DNA of 64,000 bases, taken from positions 177,139 to 241,138 of the forward strand of contig NZ_JAJSOH010000010.1 in NCBI RefSeq assembly GCF_021277265.1, given 5' to 3'. Positions 53,783 through 62,420 of the stretch are shown piece by piece (position 1 is the stretch's first letter; each line of letters begins with the position of its first letter). Below the pieces are notes generated by a model. That model saw only the letters and a list, made by a program, of their open reading frames with translations, ran no database searches and was not told the origin of the DNA. A program made the position numbers and the translations under genes. Source of the DNA: Kineosporia rhizophila. Lineage in GTDB: Bacteria; Actinomycetota; Actinomycetes; Actinomycetales; Kineosporiaceae.

Positions 53783-54338
53783 CCGCCCCTACGTAGGTCG
53801 GGCGGACCGGGGCACCAGACAGACCCCACGCCACCGGGGCGAGCAGATCTCTGGAGCAGCGCACCGGTGACGGCGGCTAAATGTCTATCCGTGTACTGAA
53901 CGCCTTCTGGTCGGTGATCTGGCCGGTCGGCCGGTGATCTGGCCGCTGGCCCCCCGGCCCCCATGTGGTCCGAAACCGGATCTGCACACTGACCGGTGCC
54001 ATTCGGGGCCTGGGTCAGTGGACACCAGATATGCGGTTTGAAATGGCCGGACGATCCATAACTTGAGAAGACCTATTCGTTATGCACCGTCCAGCTCTTC
54101 AAGAATCGTCCAAGCCTTCCGGCGCGGACGCTCGGCAGGCTCAGAGTGGGGCGGCTGATCTGGGTGCAGGGGGATTGCCGCCACCCCTTCACCAGGCGCG
54201 CGGCGGGCTGATCGTGAAACCGGCCGGGCCTGAGGTGCGGGAGCGTGAGGTCGTTCTTCGACCAGACCTTCGACCAGACGGTCTCTGCGTAGGGATCCCA
54301 CGGGACGGGCCGGGCGTCGCTGGTGTGATTATGGGCGG
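53783..54338. other. 556-bp region without a convincing gene
   Basis: Codon-position G+C is not coding-like on either strand, and the centre (53880-54110) is clearly less GC-rich than its surroundings. It contains a 14-bp direct repeat, CGGTGATCTGGCCG, at 53912-53925 and 53932-53945 (period 20), and a short duplicated TTCGACCAGAC near 54255-54280. It may hold promoters of alkD and the hydrolase gene, or remnants of a decayed gene. Nothing recognisable. Confidence 0.5.
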
Positions 54339-55337
54339 GTGACTTCTGCGAACTGGGCCGGCGATCTGCTGGGTGAAGGTTACGAGCAGTACACGGTCGA
54401 GCTGGGCGCCGACCCGGACGGCGAGGGGGAGATCGCCGCCGCGGTGGTCCGCCGCAAGCCGCGGGCCGAGGAAGCGGTGCGCGGGGTCGTCCTTTATGTG
54501 CACGGTTTCTCCGACTACTTCTTCCAGACCGAGATGGCCGACTTCTTCGCCGCCCGGGGGTTCGCGTTCTACGCACTCGACCTGCACAAGTGCGGGCGCG
54601 CGCGGCGGCCCGGCCAGACCGCGCACTACGCCTCCGACCTGCGGCAGTACGACGCAGACCTCGACGCCGCACTGGCGTTGATCCGGGAAGACTGGCCCGG
54701 ACTGCCGGTCACCTTTGTCGCGCACTCCACTGGCGGTCTGATCGTTCCCCTCTACCTAGACCGTAAACGCCGCGCCGGAGCGGTTTTGCCGGTGACCGGT
54801 GTGGTGCTGAACAGCCCTTGGTTCGATCTGCAGGGAAAGCCGGTGCTGCGCGGGCCGGGCACCTGGTTGCTGCGGGGGCTGAGCAAGGCCTCCCCGTTCC
54901 GCACGTTCAAGCTCCCGCCCAGCATCTACGGCCAGACCCTGCACATCAGCGGCGGCGGCGAGTGGGACTACGACGTGGTGATGAAACCCCTCAACGGTTT
55001 CCCCGTCACCGCGGGATGGATGAACGCTGTGCGCCGGGGGCACGCCGAACTGCACCGAGGGCTCGACATCGGCGTCCCATCGCTGATTCTGCGATCGGAC
55101 AAGTCGGTGTTCACCGCGGCCGACGGAGATCCCGACCGCGGCGACGGTGTGCTCGACGTACGGCACATCGCCCGTTGGGCGGGTTGCCTGGGCGGCGAAA
55201 CCACAGTGATTCCGATTGAAGACGCTCGCCACGACATCGTCTTGTCGGTCCCGGAAGTGCGGTCCAAGGCTTACGCGGTGATCGACTCCTGGCTGTCGGC
55301 GCACCGCTCGCTGTTGCAGGAGAACGACAGTGACTGA
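54339..55337 (+). CDS. Alpha/beta hydrolase (serine aminopeptidase S33 / monoglyceride lipase type)
   Basis: A 332-residue hydrolase. The oxyanion motif VHGFSDY is at residues 54-60, the nucleophile is Ser130 in AHSTGG, the acid probably Asp in VLDVRHIARW, and the base His in EDARHDIVLS. This pattern matches Hydrolase_4 lysophospholipase/monoglyceride lipase-like proteins. No signal peptide. The GTG start is six bases after GATTAT preceded by TG (extended -10), so a leaderless start is likely. It overlaps the HIT gene by 8 bp. Confidence 0.9.
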   Translation: MTSANWAGDLLGEGYEQYTVELGADPDGEGEIAAAVVRRKPRAEEAVRGVVLYVHGFSDYFFQTEMADFFAARGFAFYALDLHKCGRARRPGQTAHYASDLRQYDADLDAALALIREDWPGLPVTFVAHSTGGLIVPLYLDRKRRAGAVLPVTGVVLNSPWFDLQGKPVLRGPGTWLLRGLSKASPFRTFKLPPSIYGQTLHISGGGEWDYDVVMKPLNGFPVTAGWMNAVRRGHAELHRGLDIGVPSLILRSDKSVFTAADGDPDRGDGVLDVRHIARWAGCLGGETTVIPIEDARHDIVLSVPEVRSKAYAVIDSWLSAHRSLLQENDSD

Positions 55338-55794
55338 GCCCGGCCTCTACTACCTGGGCAACACGCGCACCGAGGCCCAGGCCGAACGCATGCGCGAACT
55401 GGAGGAGGCGGGCATCTGCCTGTTCTGCTCCCCCACGATCGACCAGGAACCGGCCGAGGGCCTGGTGCTGGCCAACGAGCACTGGGTGGTGCGGCACAAC
55501 GACTTTCCCTACCGCGGCGCCCGGCTGCACCTGCTCTGCGTGCCCCGCCGCCACGTCACCGACCTGGTCGATCTGCCCGACGCCGCACTCGCCGACTACT
55601 GGCAGGTGATCCGTACTCTGCGCGAGCGTTTCGGGCTCACCTACTACGGCCTGGGCGTTCGGTGCGGTGACTGCGCCTACACCGGCGGCACCATCGCCCA
55701 CGTGCACGCCCACCTGATCGCCGGCGACCCGGAGTCCGAACACCCGGTGCGCCTCAAGCTCAGCTCCCGGCCGGGCCCGGCTCTACATAGATGA
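55330..55794 (+). CDS. HIT-domain protein
   Basis: A 154-residue histidine-triad protein. The catalytic triad HVHAHLI is at residues 124-130, and a CLFC Zn-type motif (Cys30, Cys33) is near the N-terminus, as in Fhit/AP4A-hydrolase-like bacterial members. HIT enzymes cleave phospho-bonds of nucleotides such as Ap4A or nucleoside phosphoramidates. It is coupled to the hydrolase gene. Its last 35 bp overlap the end of the convergent deaminase gene. Confidence 0.9.
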   Translation: MTEPGLYYLGNTRTEAQAERMRELEEAGICLFCSPTIDQEPAEGLVLANEHWVVRHNDFPYRGARLHLLCVPRRHVTDLVDLPDAALADYWQVIRTLRERFGLTYYGLGVRCGDCAYTGGTIAHVHAHLIAGDPESEHPVRLKLSSRPGPALHR

Positions 55795-56614
55795 GTTCCA
55801 CCCCGGCCCGCTGCAGCACCGCGTCGCCCTCGAGCACCGAGTAGCCGCCCCCGAAGAAGCACCGTGCGAACCGGGCCTCGGCCACCAGCCGGGCGCACCC
55901 CGGGCAGGGGAACGTGGTCACGTGCAGGTCGGCCCCCTGAAGGGCGATACCCTCCCGGGCGGCCCGGGCCACCAGCGCAGCCTCGGCGTGAATGGCTGTG
56001 GTGCGGTCCATCTCGACCCCGCGCTTGAAGTCGTTGCGCGGATCCCCGTTGAGGTAGGGCGCGTACTCGTCGGGCAGGTGCCGGTTGTGCTCCACCGCCA
56101 GCACCTCCCCGTCCCGCACGGCCGCCGCGCCCACCTGGCGCCACCAGTCCGAGCTCCGCCCGGCGGCCTCGGCCGCGAGCGCCTGCATCGAGCGGGCGTA
56201 CTCGTCCGCGCTGACCTGGCCGTCCCAGTCGGGCATGGAACCGGCCCGGCTCCAGGCCTTGTCCCAGCGCAGGAAGGTAGGGATCAGCTCGATCCGGGCC
56301 CGCTCGACCAGGCCGTGCTCGGCCACCAGCGCCCGGATCAGCTCCTCGTCGGGCGCCTTCAGCAGCGGCCCGGTCACCGCCCCGGGCAGGTCACCGGCCT
56401 CCACCACCCGCCCGCGCCGCACCAGGCCCAGCGTGAGCAGCCAGCTCAGCAGCCGGTCCGGGTCGAGGGCCCGGATCTCCTTGCGAACCACCGCGTGGTC
56501 GGCGGCGAAACTGCGCCCGACCAGCAGCAATTCGTCGTCGGGGCCGCAGTGCTCGGCCAGGAACCGCTCGTACCCGGCGTGCAGCACCGGGACGAACGCG
56601 AGGATCTGCGTCAT
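55760..56614 (-). CDS. dCMP-deaminase-like zinc deaminase with an extra N-terminal domain
   Basis: A 284-residue protein. The C-terminal half is a cytidine/deoxycytidylate deaminase fold with IHAEAA (Zn ligand His209, proton shuttle Glu211) and TTFPCPGCARL (Zn ligands Cys237, Cys240). The first 130 residues form a separate alpha/beta domain (ILAFVPVLHAGYERFLAEH) that I do not recognise; it may bind nucleotide. The gene overlaps the cytidylyltransferase-like gene by 4 bp, so the products likely act together. Free nucleotide, modified nucleotide or a nucleotide-activated metabolite are all possible substrates. Confidence 0.82.
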   Translation of the reverse strand: MTQILAFVPVLHAGYERFLAEHCGPDDELLLVGRSFAADHAVVRKEIRALDPDRLLSWLLTLGLVRRGRVVEAGDLPGAVTGPLLKAPDEELIRALVAEHGLVERARIELIPTFLRWDKAWSRAGSMPDWDGQVSADEYARSMQALAAEAAGRSSDWWRQVGAAAVRDGEVLAVEHNRHLPDEYAPYLNGDPRNDFKRGVEMDRTTAIHAEAALVARAAREGIALQGADLHVTTFPCPGCARLVAEARFARCFFGGGYSVLEGDAVLQRAGVELIYVEPGPAGS

Positions 56615-57207
56615 CGCTCGCCGGCGATCTCTCTGACGATGTTGTTGATGAACGTGGGCAGCCGCTCGGCCACCACGTTGGCGATCTCGAAGTACGTCTT
56701 GCGCAGCCGGGCCGAGGTGCTCACGGTGGCCATCCGCGGCAGCACCTCGACCTTGCCGCAGCAGGTGCGCTCCAGCTCGGCGATGTCCTCGGCGGAGTAG
56801 GTCTCCTCGGTGGCGATCAGCACGTCCGGGCGCACCGCGTGGATCAGGGCCCAGCGCTCGTGCTCGGGGTGCTTGAGCGTCACGATGCCCACCCCGCGCT
56901 GGTGGGTGACCATGCGCAGGCGCTCCAGCTCGGGCACGGCCGGGCGGGCCGGCCCCTTGCGCTCGCGCACCTTGCTGTCGCTGTCCACCCCGACCACCAG
57001 GAAGTCGCCGCGCGAGCGGGCCGCCTCCAGGTACATCGAGTGCCCCTCGTGGATCACGTCGAAGGAGCCGCTGGTCAGCACGATCCGCAGGCCCTGGGCG
57101 CGGACCGCGTCGATCACGCCCTTGACCTCGGCGAGCTCCTTCACGTAGCGGTGCTCGAAGTGCGAACGATCCTCTTTCAGGAGCCTGACCAAGGCGTCGA
57201 TGTCCAA
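56611..57207 (-). CDS. Cytidylyltransferase-like (RfaE/TagD type) nucleotidyltransferase
   Basis: A 198-residue protein. The catalytic HxGH motif is His53-Glu-Gly-His56 in GSFDVIHEGHSMYL, and the later ISSTxxR-type signature appears as TVSTSARLR. This fits the HldE-C/TagD/PCT family that links CMP or AMP to a phosphorylated alcohol or sugar. A short helical N-terminus (1-38) precedes the fold. It is the first gene of a two-gene operon with the deaminase. Confidence 0.85.
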   Translation of the reverse strand: MDIDALVRLLKEDRSHFEHRYVKELAEVKGVIDAVRAQGLRIVLTSGSFDVIHEGHSMYLEAARSRGDFLVVGVDSDSKVRERKGPARPAVPELERLRMVTHQRGVGIVTLKHPEHERWALIHAVRPDVLIATEETYSAEDIAELERTCCGKVEVLPRMATVSTSARLRKTYFEIANVVAERLPTFINNIVREIAGER

Positions 57208-57296
57208 CGAGGGCTCCTGATCCGTCCTGAATGTGCTGAACTGCGCGGCGCAATCTTTGCGACCAAGGAGACTACCAAGCCATGACCACCTCCCGG

Positions 57297-57914
57297 TCAG
57301 GCCAGCAGCGCCGCTATCTCGTCGGCGGACCAGGCGCCCGCCGCACCGGGGGCGGCGGCCAGGTAACGCGCGACCTGCGGAACTGGCCAGCCGTGCGCCT
57401 GCTTCACCCCGAGCCCGAGCACGCGTAGGTAGGCGGCGGACGGGGCCAGCGCGGGTACGTCGCCCGCGTTCCAGGGCGACGTGAAGGTGATCGTCGGCGG
57501 ACCCTGAGGCCCTCGGAGCCGCACCAGCGTCTCGTAACGTCCCGGCCCCAGTTGCGAACGCCCTTGCGTCAGCACTTCCCGAAGGTCGACGTCGGCTCGC
57601 ACCCCGCTGTACATCTCCTGCGCCACGACATCGCTGAACTGGGACAGTGTGATCAGGTAGGCCCGCATGGCCGTGCTGCCGGGAAGCTTCGCATCGTAGA
57701 AGGCACGTCCGCCGCCCCAGACCAGTGACTCGGTGGCGAAGAAGATGCCGCCCGGCACCTCGAAGGGCCGGACGGCGAACGGAAGGCGCTTGTCGCGACA
57801 GCCTGACGTGGCCCGGCGGCCACCGGGAGGGGTACCTCCGAGGAGGTAGACCGTGAATCGCTCAGCGTGGAGGTTCGAGCCGTAGCTGGCGTACCAGACC
57901 TTCGGTTCTTCCAC
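57297..57914 (-). CDS. Gamma-glutamylcyclotransferase-like fold protein
   Basis: A 205-residue protein opening with VWYASYGSNL, the GGCT/BtrG-type YGSNL motif that binds the gamma-glutamyl group. The rest is less typical, and database entries of this kind are sometimes mislabelled as histone deacetylases. TACGCT ends six bases before the GTG start, so it is another candidate leaderless gene. It stands between the transferase operon and an unrelated gene; substrate unknown. Confidence 0.7.
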   Translation of the reverse strand: MEEPKVWYASYGSNLHAERFTVYLLGGTPPGGRRATSGCRDKRLPFAVRPFEVPGGIFFATESLVWGGGRAFYDAKLPGSTAMRAYLITLSQFSDVVAQEMYSGVRADVDLREVLTQGRSQLGPGRYETLVRLRGPQGPPTITFTSPWNAGDVPALAPSAAYLRVLGLGVKQAHGWPVPQVARYLAAAPGAAGAWSADEIAALLA

Positions 57915-57927
57915 TCCTTCAGCGTAC

Positions 57928-58482
57928 TTAGCTGCGTGCGCTGCTCACTGTGCGTACCAGCTTGGCCAGCACGCCGGTCAGGGAGGCGTCGTTCATCGCC
58001 TTGCGGTGCACCCGGAAGCGCCAGCCGCCGGCCGGGGCGCGCTCCAGCGTCACCTCCTCGTGCAGCGCCAGCAGCACCTGCACGCCCAGGTCCAGGTGGC
58101 CGGGGCGGGTCAGGGAGCCGACCGGGCCGTCGGCCGCGTCGGCGGCGGCGAGCAGCAGCGGTTCCAGGGCGGGCTGCTCGGTGAGCAGGTAGAGCAGCGT
58201 CTCGCGGGCCAGGTCGCCGCCGGAGACCGGTTGGCTCACCAGGGGCAGGTTCAGCCGGTCGGTGCCGGTGGCCGAGTGTGCGCTGGGGGCGGGGTACTCC
58301 AGGGCGAGCGGATGGGCGGCCGCCTCGCTCAGGTGTGCGGCCAGGTCGCGGGCGGTCTCCGGATCGGGCAGCCGGCGTTGCCGCTCCAGCACCACCCGCA
58401 GCATCCGGACCGCGTCCGCGTCGTCCAGTTCCAGGATCCGGGTCTGGGCGGTGAGCGCCGCAAGGGGCGGGAAATCGGGCAT
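57928..58482 (-). CDS. Hypothetical protein, 184 residues
   Basis: A soluble protein with a helical first half (LDDADAVRMLRVVLERQRRLPD) and a beta-rich second half (VTLERAPAGGWRFRVHRKAMND). No family is recognised. The start is firm: GAGGAGGT lies just before the ATG at 58482. The open frame continues upstream across the acyltransferase gene, but only as a shadow. Confidence 0.7.
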   Translation of the reverse strand: MPDFPPLAALTAQTRILELDDADAVRMLRVVLERQRRLPDPETARDLAAHLSEAAAHPLALEYPAPSAHSATGTDRLNLPLVSQPVSGGDLARETLLYLLTEQPALEPLLLAAADAADGPVGSLTRPGHLDLGVQVLLALHEEVTLERAPAGGWRFRVHRKAMNDASLTGVLAKLVRTVSSARS

Positions 58483-58551
58483 CGGACCTCCTCGTAACGG
58501 GGATTTCTCCGGTCGTTCACAGGTCTTCGGAGGCCCGGCCGCCGGTCTCGA

Positions 58552-60753
58552 GTGACTCGGCGCACAGACCACCGGATGCAGGTTGCGGCCGACGCCGATT
58601 GCGGCGAAAGTGCGTCGGACGTTCCATCCGGAACAGCTGACCCAACCGAACCAGAGGTCGTGAAAAGGGCACCGCGCGACGAACCCCTCGAGACACCCCA
58701 GTCGCCCGACCAGACGGTCCGGGCCGGCACCTTCCGCGGTGACATTCAGGGCCTTCGCGCCGTAGCCGTCCTCGTCGTGCTGCTCTACCACACCGGCCTC
58801 GGCCCCAGTGGGGGCTTCATCGGGGTGGACGTGTTCTTCGTCCTGTCCGGCTTCCTGATCACCGGCCTGCTGGTGCGCGAGCACGAGAAGACCGGCCGGA
58901 TCTCGCTGCCGCAGTTCTGGGCCCGCCGGGCCCGGCGTCTGCTGCCCGCCAGTGCGCTGGTGCTGCTGGTGACCTGCGTGGGCGCGCGCTGGTACCTGCC
59001 CGCCTCGCAGTGGCAGAGCATCGGCCAGGACGCGATGGCGGCCGCGGCCTACGTGGTGAACTGGCGTCTGGCCGCCGAGTCGGTGGACTACCTGGCCGAG
59101 GGGTCGCTGGCCAGCCCGCTGCAGCACTACTGGTCGCTGGCCATCGAGGAACAGTTCTACGTGGTCTGGCCGCTGCTGCTCAGCGTCCTGCTGCTGGCCC
59201 GCCGCCGGGCGGTCGCGATGGCGGTGATCGGGCTGGTCGTCGTGGTCTCGCTTACCCTGGCGCTGACCACGTACAACGCGCAGACCTACTTCACCACCCA
59301 CACCCGGGTCTGGGAACTGGCCGCCGGGGCGCTCTGCGCCGTGGCCTTCGCCCGCCGCCCCCTGCCGCAGGGCCGGTCCCTGGTGGCGGCCCTGCTCAGC
59401 TGGGCCGGCCTGGCGATGATCCTGGTGGCGCTGTTCGTGGTGAAGCCGGAGACGATGTGGCCGGGCCCGCTCACCGTGCTGGTGGTGGCGGGGACCATGC
59501 TGCTGCTGCGCTACGGCCCGAGCGCCGGCGGCGCCCGCCTGGTCCTGGCCCTGCCCCCGATGCGGTGGCTGGGCGACATCTCGTACTCGCTCTACCTGTG
59601 GCACTGGCCCCTGGTGGTGTTCGCCCAGGTCGACGGCGAGCTGACCCGGACCGAGGGGCTGAGCATCGTGGGGATCGGCGTGGTGCTCGCCACGCTGACC
59701 TACTACCTGGTCGAGGGCCCGGCCCGGAAGGCCCGCTTCTGGGCGCCCTCCGCCCTCGGCATCGCCGGTGGCCTGACCCTCACCCTGGTCGCCGTGGGCT
59801 CGGGCACCGCCCTGGCCCACTCCCGCTCGGTGGAGGTGCCGGTGCAGCCCCTGGGCGCCGCCGCTGCCTACCCCGCGCAGGACTCGGCCAGCGCCCTGGC
59901 CCCGCCACCGGAACGGGCCAAGGACGACAACGGCGAGATCTACGAGCGCGGCTGCGCCTCGAACTACGCCTCCTCCGACCCCCGGCCCTGCGTGTTCGAC
60001 CACAGCAAGGGCCCGAACGCGCCGGTGGTCTACGTGGTCGGTGACTCCAAGGCCGGCCAGTGGGCGCCCGCACTGCTGGTCCTGGCCCAGCAGCACGGCT
60101 GGAAGCTGGTCTCGATGACCAAGGCGGGCTGCCCGTTCTCGGACATCCACCGGCTGCTCACCCCGGACGAGGAGTACACCACCTGCGAGCCGTGGAACCA
60201 GGCGGTGCTGGAGGAGATCCGGGCCCATCCCCCGACCCTGCTGGTGACCACCCAGCTGCAGTTCTACCGCTCGGTCAAGGACGGCCGGCCCCTGCCGGGC
60301 GAGGCGAACCGGCAGGAACTGATCCGCGGGATGGCCGTCCGGCTGCAGCAGATGCACGACCTGGACGTCCCGGTGCTCGCCATGGCCGAGACCCCGCGGA
60401 TGGGCGAGGACGTCGCCGCCTGCGTCAGCCTGCACCTGGACGACCTGGACGCCTGCGCCAAGCCCCGCGACTCGGTGCTCAAGGGCCTGGTGGTGGGCAA
60501 GGCCGCGGAGGAGACCGACACCCCGGTGGCCGACCTGACCGACCGGGTGTGCGCCGCCTATCTCTGCCCGCCGGTGATCGGCGACGTGCTGGTCTACCGC
60601 GACGACCACCACCTCACGGCCACGTTCTCGCGCACCCTGGCCCCCTTCCTCGACGAGGAGATGGCGCGGGTGCTGGATCCCTGGCTGGTCGAGCGGCTGA
60701 TGCCCGACGGCTCCCCGGTTCAGCGCCCAGCGGTCCCGAAAAGCGTTTCTTGA
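58552..60753 (+). CDS. OafA-type acyltransferase-3 membrane protein with C-terminal SGNH domain
   Basis: A 733-residue membrane enzyme that transfers acyl groups to surface glycans. After 58 residues of disordered N-terminus come ten or more spans of the acyltransferase-3 domain with LLYHTG (catalytic His), FFVLSGFLIT, RRARRLLPA and HYWSLAIEEQFY. The C-terminal SGNH-like domain (about 480-725) has block I as VVGDSKAGQW (Lys where His is usual after GDS) and the terminal DDHHLT. The start may be the GTG at 58552 or the ATG at 58576; neither has a clear ribosome site. Confidence 0.92.
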   Translation: MTRRTDHRMQVAADADCGESASDVPSGTADPTEPEVVKRAPRDEPLETPQSPDQTVRAGTFRGDIQGLRAVAVLVVLLYHTGLGPSGGFIGVDVFFVLSGFLITGLLVREHEKTGRISLPQFWARRARRLLPASALVLLVTCVGARWYLPASQWQSIGQDAMAAAAYVVNWRLAAESVDYLAEGSLASPLQHYWSLAIEEQFYVVWPLLLSVLLLARRRAVAMAVIGLVVVVSLTLALTTYNAQTYFTTHTRVWELAAGALCAVAFARRPLPQGRSLVAALLSWAGLAMILVALFVVKPETMWPGPLTVLVVAGTMLLLRYGPSAGGARLVLALPPMRWLGDISYSLYLWHWPLVVFAQVDGELTRTEGLSIVGIGVVLATLTYYLVEGPARKARFWAPSALGIAGGLTLTLVAVGSGTALAHSRSVEVPVQPLGAAAAYPAQDSASALAPPPERAKDDNGEIYERGCASNYASSDPRPCVFDHSKGPNAPVVYVVGDSKAGQWAPALLVLAQQHGWKLVSMTKAGCPFSDIHRLLTPDEEYTTCEPWNQAVLEEIRAHPPTLLVTTQLQFYRSVKDGRPLPGEANRQELIRGMAVRLQQMHDLDVPVLAMAETPRMGEDVAACVSLHLDDLDACAKPRDSVLKGLVVGKAAEETDTPVADLTDRVCAAYLCPPVIGDVLVYRDDHHLTATFSRTLAPFLDEEMARVLDPWLVERLMPDGSPVQRPAVPKSVS

Positions 60754-60806
60754 CAACGATTTAAGCCCCACATAGCTCTCGCGGCGGCTTGTGGCTTCTG
60801 GGGCTT
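60750..60806 (+). promoter_or_regulatory. Possible promoter and stem-loop before the cutinase gene
   Basis: TTGACA (60750-60755), 17 bp, then TAGCTC (60773-60778) could form the promoter of the secreted esterase, leaving a leader of about 140 bases. AAGCCCCA (60763-60770) pairs with TGGGGCTT (60799-60806) and could act instead as the terminator of the acyltransferase gene. Confidence 0.4.
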
Positions 60807-60927
60807 GAGTGACGCATTCCCGAAATGCCCGGACCTACGTCTCACGATGCGCCGGTTTCATTGAACCGAGGCCCGTACCGTCCAAGGATCGCTGCGTCCC
60901 AGTCGCTTTCGCCGAAAGGAACGGATC

Positions 60928-61863
60928 ATGAATCCGCGACCGCGCACCGACCAGATCCCGGCCCCCCGCCGCCCCTCCCGGTCCCGCCCGCTGATCGCCA
61001 GCCTGGCCGGCGCGGCCACCGCCGCCCTGGTGGCGACCGGGGTCCTGCTCGGCCCGGGGGCCAACGCCGCCGAGCCCTCGCCCTACCAGCGTGGTCCCGC
61101 CCCCACCAGCAGCTCGATCGAGGCCTCCCGCGGACCCTTCGCCACCAGCCAGGTCTCGGTGTCGGCACTCAGCGCCAACGGGTTCGGCGGCGGCGACATC
61201 TACTACCCGACCGACACCAGCCAGGGCACCTTCGGCGCGGTGGCGATCGCCCCCGGCTTCACCGCCCGTAAGTCCAGCATGGCCTGGCTGGCCTCCCGGC
61301 TGGCCACGCACGGCTTCGTGGTGTTCAACATCGACACCCTGACCACCAGCGACCAGCCCGCCAGCCGCGGCCGGCAGCTGCTGGCCGCGCTCGACCAGCT
61401 CACCCGGGACAGCCGGGTCTCGAGCCGGATCGACCCCACCCGCCTGGCCGTGATGGGCCACTCGATGGGCGGCGGCGGCACCCTGGAGGCCTCGCGCAGC
61501 CGGCCCAGCCTGCAGGCCGCCGTCCCGCTGACCCCCTGGAACATCACCAAGTCCTGGTCCGGCAACCAGGTGCCCACCCTGGTGGTCGGCGCCGAGCAGG
61601 ACACCGTCGCCTCGGTGGCCTCGCACGCCCAGCCCTTCTACCGCAGCCTGCCCAGCGCCCCGGGCAAGGCCTACCTGGAGCTGGACGGCGCCTCGCACTT
61701 CGCGCCGAACCTGTCCAACACCACGATCGCCAAGTACAGCCTGTCGTGGCTGAAGCTCTTCGTGGACAACGACGAGCGCTACCGCCAGTTCGTCTGCCCC
61801 GGCCCGACCGGCGACCGCAACGTCTCGCAGTACCTGAACACCTGCTCCAGCTTCACCCCGTGA
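60928..61863 (+). CDS. Secreted cutinase / polyester hydrolase (PET-hydrolase-like)
   Basis: A 311-residue exported alpha/beta hydrolase with a signal of about 47 residues (cleavage near ANA-AEP). The mature protein strongly resembles Thermobifida cutinases: PYQRGPAPT start, [20 protein letters not shown]. The triad is Ser179 (GHSMGGGG), Asp225 (GAEQDTVA) and His257 (GASHFAPN). The substrate-stacking Trp204 (LTPWN) is kept; the oxyanion-side aromatic is Phe111 ([10 protein letters not shown]) where thermophilic cutinases have Tyr. Cys290 and Cys306 form the conserved C-terminal disulfide. GAAAGGA precedes the ATG. A TetR gene lies 8 bp away, convergent. Confidence 0.93.
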   Translation: MNPRPRTDQIPAPRRPSRSRPLIASLAGAATAALVATGVLLGPGANAAEPSPYQRGPAPTSSSIEASRGPFATSQVSVSALSANGFGGGDIYYPTDTSQGTFGAVAIAPGFTARKSSMAWLASRLATHGFVVFNIDTLTTSDQPASRGRQLLAALDQLTRDSRVSSRIDPTRLAVMGHSMGGGGTLEASRSRPSLQAAVPLTPWNITKSWSGNQVPTLVVGAEQDTVASVASHAQPFYRSLPSAPGKAYLELDGASHFAPNLSNTTIAKYSLSWLKLFVDNDERYRQFVCPGPTGDRNVSQYLNTCSSFTP

Positions 61864-61871
61864 GCTGAGGC

Positions 61872-62420
61872 TCACTCCAGCAGGGCACGCAGGGCGGGCT
61901 CGGCGTCGGCCAGTTCCACCGGCCCGGCGCCGAGCAGCTCGGCGAAGATCACCGACTCCACGAGGCGCACGTACAGCAGCGCCCGGCCCAGCGGCTGGGG
62001 CCCGCCCACCCCGGCCTCGCGGAAGATCTGGGCCTGCTCGGCCACCGAGCGGCGCATCACGTCGCCGGCGGTGGTGAACAGCACCCGGGCCGCGATCTGC
62101 GGCTCCTCGGCCATGAAAGTGCGCAGCGGATGCGCCAGCTCGAGCATCCCGACGAACGAGCGGGTGACCGCCAGGACGTCCTCGGCGCCGCCGACCCGGC
62201 CGACCCGCGCGCGGGCGATCTGGAACAGCCGCCGGCTGATCATCCCGAAGACCTCGCCCAGCAGCTTGTCGCGGCTGCCCACGGCCCGGTAAAGGGTGGC
62301 GCGGCTGACCGCGAGTTCGGTTGCCAGCAGGTCCATGTCGAGGGTGCAGTGGCGGGCGAAGTGGATCGCCGCGCCCCTCAGGACGACCTCGGGCGCCAGC
62401 ACCGGGCGGCTCGTGGGCAA
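61872..62420 (-). CDS. TetR-family regulator (QsdR-like)
   Basis: A 182-residue regulator. The HTH (MDLLATELAVSRATLYRAVGSRDKLLGEVF) is at residues 29-58 and the helical ligand domain resembles the QsdR C-terminal family. The TTG start at 62420 is supported by GGAGGGA five bases upstream. It is convergent with the cutinase gene and divergent from the discoidin-domain protein; which of them it controls is not evident. Confidence 0.9.
   Translation of the reverse strand: MPTSRPVLAPEVVLRGAAIHFARHCTLDMDLLATELAVSRATLYRAVGSRDKLLGEVFGMISRRLFQIARARVGRVGGAEDVLAVTRSFVGMLELAHPLRTFMAEEPQIAARVLFTTAGDVMRRSVAEQAQIFREAGVGGPQPLGRALLYVRLVESVIFAELLGAGPVELADAEPALRALLE

Noticed and set aside
53880..54330. Small genes in the low-GC block, for example frames at 54080-54342 on either strand
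   Set aside because: No ribosome sites, no recognisable domain, and no codon-position bias; kept as gene-free.
54339..57207. A single defence island made of hydrolase, HIT, deaminase and nucleotidyltransferase
   Set aside because: The first two and last two genes are convergent pairs, not one operon, and no nuclease, toxin or integrase accompanies them. Only the second pair is kept as a candidate.
57928..60771. A 947-residue open frame on the minus strand
   Set aside because: Only its last 184 codons are a gene. The rest mirrors the acyltransferase gene on the other strand, with Gly/Arg/Gln/His-rich composition typical of GC-rich shadows.
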